A stretch of DNA of 64,000 nucleotides from Seriola aureovittata (lineage: Eukaryota > Chordata > Actinopteri > Carangiformes > Carangidae): contig NC_079386.1 of assembly GCF_021018895.1 (NCBI RefSeq), positions 15,403,552-15,467,551 of the forward strand, in the 5' to 3' direction. Under the pieces are notes generated by a model. The model did not search any database, was not told the DNA's origin, and saw only the letters and a program-made list of their open reading frames with translations. A program made the position numbers and the translations under genes. Positions 58,241 through 64,000 of this stretch are shown piece by piece. Each line of letters begins with the position of its first letter. Position 1 is the stretch's first letter.

Positions 58241-58779
58241 GCATGCTTTTCACAGCTCTAACACCGGAAAACATTGTGCGACCTTCCCTCTTCCTCCATG
58301 CTGCTTCATCTCCCTCACTGACCAAAGCACACAGAGCTCAGTGTTGGTGAAGCATGCTGGGTACAGCAGGGATAAAAAAATAAATAAAATAAAAAATATC
58401 AATACGTATGTGAAGTCAGATGTGCTTCTGGACAGAGATTCATACATAAAGTTGAAAAGCCACAGTGGAAGCAGATGTGTTTTATTCAAGCTCCATCCTC
58501 CAGGGCCTTCACACAACATAGATAAGAACACTGACTGGAAGCCACACTGGAGGTCAGCTGACTGTATTCAGCTTAATAGATTTATAATGTATCCTCTGCT
58601 ACTTTTGACATGTTTAATGAGGCTGATTACCATTAGCTAGCTAGCTATTCACTGTGGGGGAGCTGCAGTACTAGTAAGTTTTGCTAAAGTTTTGCTGTTA
58701 AAGTACCAGTTTTCATTCCTTTACTCACCAAGATCTGTCTCCTGTAGTGGAGAGCAAGGTCAATGTTGTCTCGTGTTTC
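58241..58779. other. Unique sequence with small palindromic repeat
   Basis: TTAGCTAGCTAGCTA (58634-58648) is a tandem, self-complementary AGCT block. No gene recognised. Confidence 0.45.
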
Positions 58780-59110
58780 TATCACGTGTTTTCTTCTACT
58801 TAAGGTAACATGCTAACCAGCTAGCCAAATCCAATCTTGTCACTTTCCGATAGCGGCTCATCGTAGCGTCCAATCTGCCCTTAAGACGTAGCGCTGCTCA
58901 GAGGACGTATTATAAACTCTTGTATTGTGAACGCAGCAAATGGCCGACGGTCGTAGCGACAATCACCCCCACCTGTAACGGCGAAGATAACACATTTGGC
59001 GGAAGAGAAAACTTACAAATAGTCCCCAACTCGATGGTCTCACATGATCAGCGACACAGCTGCTTTGAGCCGACACGATCCATGGTTTTTCCATGGCGAC
59101 AGCACAGTGC
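58780..59110 (+). repeat. Probable dispersed repeat related to family F
   Basis: GTAACATGCTAACCAGCTAG, then CpG-rich DNA, then GAAAACTTACAAATAGTCCC, which shares AAAACTTACAAATAG with 32490-32504. CpG content is higher than flanking DNA. Confidence 0.45.
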
Positions 59111-60229
59111 TAGCTTGGTTGTTGCTGCCTGAAGATGTTTTTGCCTCACTGCTGTGCTCAAGATTTAATCAGTTTCAACTTTGACTTTATTGGTTGTTAA
59201 CCTTTGAGTGCACAATCACTGACATGGCAGTTGTCTGTGAGGTAACCTGAAAACGACCAATGATGGAGGGAAAAGCTTTCATGCACCCTGACCCTCTTGT
59301 GATCGTCTGGATAATTGTTCTTCCGCTCGTTTTTTTTTATTAAACGGCATATGTTAGGCTTTCTGTTTCATCTTGCAAATGTTCCAGTGCCCTCCTGCTA
59401 GCAGATGGACTCTGGTGACATAAACCCTTACTACATTTAGTCTCTGTGCTTCGCCTCCCATTTCAATTATGTGTAGAAACCCTTAGAAAAGTGCGAGTGC
59501 CTTGCTGTGGCTGTCGTTGGGTTTGTGTGTTCTCTGCGGCAGATGTCTGCACTGAGTCAACGATTGTTTGTGAGGGAAGAACCTCTATAGAAAAACACAG
59601 AGATGTTATTTCAACATGTCAGATACACCTTCGATCAACACTTAGGTAAACACAGGTATTGGATCTGACTTCCAGCAGATGCCCAATATTATAAGACTCA
59701 GATTGGGATTGGAGCCAAAAAAAATCTTGATCTTATTAAAAAGAAAAAGGCAGCAGTAGTCTATGAGCATCACATGAGGCCTGACTAAACAAACAGGGAA
59801 CAGAGAGCTGTAATTTTATACTAATTAACCTTGAACTTGCCTTTCACTGAGCTGCTAACGAGCTGTGTTAACGGAGCTCCGTTGAGAGGGCATTTCTAGG
59901 CTGCATGTGGCCCCAGCGAAAGCATCTTTATATTCCAGGCAGACATTAGTCATTTCAACGCCATCGATATTCTGAGCATCTGTTGCACCATCAGTCCCCT
60001 GGGTCTGCTCGCTCTCCTGTGGTGGGCTGACACAAGCTGCAGTGCTTTGTATTTTTTTAATAAATAATAAATAATCATTCCTTTTTATGCATCTTTTATT
60101 ATTTATTCTTCATCTCATTTCCTTAGACATTTGTTTGATGAGTTGTATTGCATAAATTTCACTAACCCTGGCGAATGTTTAGAAATTTTCTTTTTCTTCT
60201 TTTGTTAATTAATAAATGCTGTCCATTCT
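59111..60229. other. Unique non-coding sequence
   Basis: No gene or repeat recognised. Confidence 0.45.
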
Positions 60230-60620
60230 GATTTCTTTTCCAATCATTTTAGAGGCCTTTCAGCTACTCCACTTACTCCACTTGCATTTTGAGCGTTTCC
60301 ACTCACTCACTGTGTAATTATCTGCTGCCTTTGTTGATTTCATGCTGATTATGACCCCAAAATTAACAAAAGCATGTAAATCAAGTGGGTAAAAACGGTC
60401 TCAGGGTGGTTTGGGATAAAAGCTAAAGCCTTTTTGGAAACTCATCTACAATCCCAGGCTTCTCCATTCAACCCAAATCATCAATTCATTGATAGACCTA
60501 CTGCTAATTTTCCACTGGACCTGCATGAGCTGTAATATTTCTTTCATTTATTCCTCATGCCTAATAGGATGAACCACTCTTCTGAGAAGCCCTGTCTGTT
60601 TTTAATCAGTTGGATCTTCA
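60230..60620. promoter_or_regulatory. Candidate conserved non-coding element
   Basis: Very low CpG, non-repetitive AT-rich block with CCAATCATTTTAGAGG, GTGTAATTATCTGCTGCC, CATGCTGATTATGACC, CTGCTAATTTTCCACTGG and TGCATGAGCTGTAATATTTC. Composition and homeodomain-like cores are typical of deeply conserved vertebrate elements. No test possible here. Confidence 0.35.
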
Positions 60621-61320
60621 CATCAGCGAGTTATCCATGGAGCGTTTTTATGAAACCAAGTCTATCATAATGAGATTTTGAGGTTTGAGGTCACAGTTTG
60701 TTTTGAGGAGATAATGCATACCCTTCCCTCTTTTACCAGACCTGTTTTCCTCTACAGTGTGTGAAACAAAGTGGAGGGTGCTGAAGGTGTGTCACTGCTA
60801 CAGCTGTCAGTCAGACGGCAACTAATGAAGGACAGCAAAGAGACGGAGCAGAGGGAGTAAAGGGAGGAGGAGGAGGAGAGGAGGCTTAAACCACTCCAAC
60901 AGCAGGATTTATGCGGGAAGACTTTGAGCCCTCACTTCAGCTCCAAACCTGAGTTGTATGACAAGTAATCGGCCTGTAAATAATTTGAATTCACGGCTCA
61001 GGCGTCTGGTGTCACCCGGAGGGAGTGGAGTTACGCATGAGAGAAGAGGACAGCGATTGCAGCAAAGCACATTTGTCACAAAGTGGTTTTACAGAGCAAA
61101 TAAAACAATAGAGGAGAGTCCCACTGCGAATATCAACATGGCTCTTTGTGTTCTGTGTGGGCTGAGGAGGGGGGGATAAAAAATAAAAAATCACCGGAGA
61201 GGAAACGAAGGTAACAGAGAGGAGAGAAGACACGTCTCTGGAAAAAAACATGTTCACACACATTTTGGATTCATTCAACATTTCCGTCCTATCTCTGAGA
61301 AAAATGATCTTTATCTACCG
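60621..61320. other. Unique sequence with GGAGGAGGA patch
   Basis: GGGAGGAGGAGGAGGAGAGG at 60861-60880. No gene recognised. Confidence 0.45.
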
Positions 61321-61465
61321 GCAGCACAGCGGGGGGGCGATGTTCAACACTGTGGCCTCTCAGCACCAAGGTCAAATCCAGAAACCCCTCGACGTTTCCC
61401 AGCAGTCGGGCAGGTTCTGTTAATTGGTGGACTCTCATTTGTGTGATTGCCGGTGTGTATGTGCC
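61321..61465 (+). mobile_element. Eroded tRNA-like short repeat
   Basis: GCAGCACAGCGGGGGGGCGA, AACACTGTGGCCTCTCAGCA, CCAAGGTCAAATCC, then GGGCAGGTTCTGTTAATTGG, TGGACTCTCATTTG and GATTGCCGGTGTGTATG follow the order of a fish repeat I remember (GCGGCACGGTGG...TCGCCTCACAGCAAGAAGGTCCTGGGTTCGA...CAGGTTAATTGGTGACTCTAAATTGCCCGTAGGTGTG). Degenerate and internally deleted. Confidence 0.5.
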
Positions 61466-61922
61466 GGTCCTGAGACACAGAGAGAATTATATTAAAACCG
61501 TGATGAAAACCTGCTACCTTTTACCTCCAGTTGGGAGACAAGGATGCAATCAGTATTTATATTCTCGCTGCTGGAGCGGCTCAAAGGAAGGCAACCGATC
61601 GGCCCGCTCCTTTCATCCAGAATTATTGGATGAGTTCATTTCGCATGGACATTTGCTGTTGCCAGAGGATGAAGCCTGCTGACTTTGGAATAGAAAAATA
61701 TAGAAAAATTTGGAACGTGTCAGCAAGTCATGATAAAGCAGTGTTATCTTACTGAGGTGTTATACTGAGGACGTGTTCTTAATTTCGCTTTTAAAGTTGA
61801 ACTGAGCAAAGTTTGTTTCCACAAATGACGAGCTGTAGCTGTGCGGCTCACACAGCGCAGCAGACTGCTTCTGTAACACAGGCTGCATGCTAAGCAATCT
61901 TCTCCCTGGAAACACAGTCAAT
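61466..61922. other. Unique non-coding sequence
   Basis: No gene recognised. Confidence 0.45.
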
Positions 61923-61963
61923 CACACACACACACACACACACACACACTGACACACACACAC
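61923..61963. repeat. (CA)13 and (CA)6 microsatellite
   Basis: CA runs 61923-61949 and 61952-61963, separated by TGA. Confidence 0.95.
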
Positions 61964-62024
61964 CTTGTCTTCTTGTGTGGATGTGGCCCTCCTACGGTGT
62001 TAAACCTGTGTGTGCGGACGCCTC

Positions 62025-62260
62025 CAGTGTCAGGTTCCTAAATGTGGAGACAGCGTGGCGCAGCCTCCTTCACCCTCTCATTACACACAACACGTCGATT
62101 CCTTTCAGCCTTTTTTTTCTTCTCCGTCCATCCACAACAAACACAGCACACACAGCTGGAGAAGAGAGACTGTAGATGTGTCTCTATCTAAACTGGTAAG
62201 TAAACAGCTGCTAATGCTTGTGTTTGCTATGTAGCAATAGCAAAAATTAGCTCCTTTAAA
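62025..62260 (+). repeat. Dispersed repeat family F, copy 2
   Basis: AACTGGTAAGTAAACAGCTG, CTAATGCTTGTGTTTGCTATG, TAGCAATAGCAAAAATTAGC and TCCTTTAAA (62191-62259) match 32440-32512. The left part GACAGCGTGGCGCAGCCTCC belongs to the same or a joined repeat. Confidence 0.7.
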
Positions 62261-62992
62261 CCTCATGAACTGCAGACTGTAATGAATCCAAATAAAGTTT
62301 ATCTTCTTAAAAAGGATTGATTGTAGATACTTTACCCCCTGGTTCGCGATTTCTTTGAATACATTACTCAGGCTAAAAAGGATTTAAATGAATGCATCAC
62401 AATCTGTTTATCTATTAACGCAGTTAGCCGGCCTGAGAAGCCTGAAACTCTCAGGCTTCAGTAGCTGCAGTTTTCTGCCTTTGAATATCAGTAGTCTAAA
62501 AACTTGATTTTTGCAGCTCCAGTATTTTCCCAAATCTAATGATGTCATACAATCCAGATCCCTTCTTGATGCAGGACCTTTGTTCCCAGGTCTCCAGCCT
62601 TCCAGGCGTTTGGTCTACGCCATGTGTCCCGCCTTTCCCTTCATCCATTATCCCTCAGCACCCCACTCCTGCTTTCCACCTCCTCCCAGCCAATCGCTAC
62701 ACCTGATGCACAAGGTGCACACACACTCCCCCTCACCCCTCTCATACCTTCTCCAAATCTTTTTCTCCGTCTTCTTCCGGCTACATCTCCGTTTCTGATC
62801 CGTCTTTGTTACCCTGCATCCCTCAACGTCTCCTTCATGACTTCGGGTGTCATAATTATCGGCGTCATACAGCACACGGCACTTTAAATGTAATTTGTGT
62901 GTCAAGTACCGTGATCACACAGGATGCAGATGGATGATGTACCATGTGTTGGCTGACATGGTCTTTTTCAGTCAGTCTGGATGTGTATATCT

Positions 62993-62994
<2 letters not shown>
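62261..62994. other. Unique sequence, pyrimidine-rich in part
   Basis: C/T-rich at 62620-62830 on the + strand. Overlapping + frames there are low-complexity. No gene recognised. Confidence 0.45.

Positions 62995-63027
<33 letters not shown>
62995..63027. repeat. (GT)16 microsatellite
   Basis: 33 bp of pure GT. Confidence 0.97.
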
Positions 63028-63030
<3 letters not shown>

Positions 63031-63188
63031 TTATCAGATGGCCGATGACCTAAACGATCGTCCTGTTCCCTGTCAGTCGACAGCTGAATTGAAACTGTCA
63101 GCTTGAGAACCCACCCTCACCATTTAATGCCCTTCTATTGACACCTCAGCTCAGGAAATATCACACCCAGAAGAAACTGTGAATTTGT

Positions 63189-63189
<1 letters not shown>

Positions 63190-63261
<72 letters not shown>

Positions 63262-63262
63262 C
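63190..63262. repeat. (GT)33 with (GC)3 end, 73-bp alternating purine-pyrimidine
   Basis: 66 bp of GT run without a break into GCGCGCGC; alternation is perfect for 73 bp. A Z-DNA-prone arrangement like 18627-18685, on the opposite strand sense. Confidence 0.97.
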
Positions 63263-63779
63263 AGCAAATGAGGGAGCTTATGATCTCACAAAGACTACTC
63301 CCATCTCTGAAATCTTTTTCCCTGTCAACACACACACATAAATAACTGAATAACAACCACTAAATGAAAACTAAAGTTCAAGTCTCCAGTCTCGCCTACT
63401 ACTCCACCGAGGGATTTGACTCTTCTACATTTAGCCATTTAGGCTGAATGTCAAATTTACCATACTGCCCTTCATTACGTGGAGCTCTGCCTCATTTCCT
63501 TTCTGCAAAAAGTTTCCTCCCGCTGGGCCGGGGGAACGTTCAGGACTGGACAAACTGCAGAGAGGAGAAGGTTTACTGCTGTTTTCTGGTTTGTTTGGCT
63601 TTTTAAATAAAAAAAATTGTAATTTCATGAATTTGGTTCTTGAGTTCAGCAGTAAAATGTTACTCCTGCACCTGTGGGCCTTTCGCTCTGCTCCCTGTCT
63701 TCCTCCTCTCCCTCGTCTTCCTTTGGGCACTTCTTTTTTCTTTGGCTGCCACACTCGCTGATTTTAGACACAGCGAGCG
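63263..63779. other. Unique non-coding sequence
   Basis: No gene or repeat recognised. Confidence 0.45.
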
Positions 63780-64000
63780 TTGTTGACGGCTCTGTCCTCA
63801 GCCTGGAGCTCCGCCTTTGGAGTGATTGGCGCGTACGTGCGTTTTGACACCCTGTGCGTGTGTTCATGTTTGTCAACACTCTCGGCGCACGTCACTGTCA
63901 AAATCGCGTTCTCTTCATCCCGTCAGCGGCTCCTTCCTTCAAATGGCCTCCTTGTCTCCCGGCGCGTCTCGCCACCATATCTCTGTGCCCTTAATTGTCT
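63780..64000. promoter_or_regulatory. CpG-rich window end, possible island edge
   Basis: CpG becomes frequent (TTGGCGCGTACGTGCG, CTCGGCGCACGTCAC, CCCGGCGCGTCTCG) up to the last base. GATTGGC is an inverted CCAAT box. This could be the edge of a CpG island continuing beyond the window. Confidence 0.3.

Noticed and set aside
1..64000. Bacterial operons, CRISPR arrays, phage or toxin systems
   Set aside because: No regularly spaced repeat-spacer array, no dense gene order and no ribosome binding sites; all features point to vertebrate nuclear DNA.

Overview
This window looks like nuclear DNA from a ray-finned fish, probably a percomorph-type teleost. The base composition is moderate and uneven. 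At least 26 (CA)n/(GT)n loci occur in 64 kb. Several dispersed repeat families recur within the window, and their consensus words (the 'GACCTTGACCTTTGACC' repeat, 'ATGGGACCTTTAA' termini, 'GCTAAGCTAA' and 'GTTAGC' elements, a tRNA-like SINE) I recognise from teleost genomes by memory only. There are no operons, ribosome binding sites, long open reading frames or bacterial genes. I found no protein-coding gene I can name. The window reads as intergenic sequence or very long intron.

Layout. 1-11 kb: an eroded repeat near the start, dense GT/CA arrays with a CTCF-like site between two of them (about 3.3-3.7 kb), and a GT array followed by a 1.07 kb polypurine tract (7.7-8.9 kb). 11.4-12.7 kb: one long composite interspersed repeat with another sequence nested in it. 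13-19 kb: microsatellites, G-quadruplex-type tracts, a MITE-like repeat and a possible 15-nt microexon. 19.4-20.3 kb: the only clear CpG island, with a splice-donor consensus leaving it on each strand; this is the best promoter candidate. 20-36 kb: mostly unique sequence, with two CNE-like blocks (24.4 and 27.1 kb), a SINE fragment, more dispersed repeats, a GT/CA inverted pair and a recursive-splice-like motif at 34.41 kb. 36-53 kb: mostly unremarkable sequence, with a MITE-like element (39.7 kb), a possible tiny first coding exon (44.37 kb), purine/pyrimidine strand-switch DNA (49.6-50.0 kb), another copy of the 'GACCTTTGACC' repeat (51.2 kb) and a possible 163-nt exon (52.66 kb). 53-64 kb: CNE-like blocks (53.8 and 60.2 kb), more repeats, and GT arrays ending in GC tracts.

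If the CpG island is a promoter, the best-supported model is a large non-coding stretch around a gene start: short 5' exon(s) at about 19.55-20.2 kb and long introns or gene desert on one or both sides holding regulatory elements. The gene cannot be identified from this window. All exon, promoter and conserved-element calls are inferences from local sequence; simple repeats, palindromes and within-window repeat families are directly visible.
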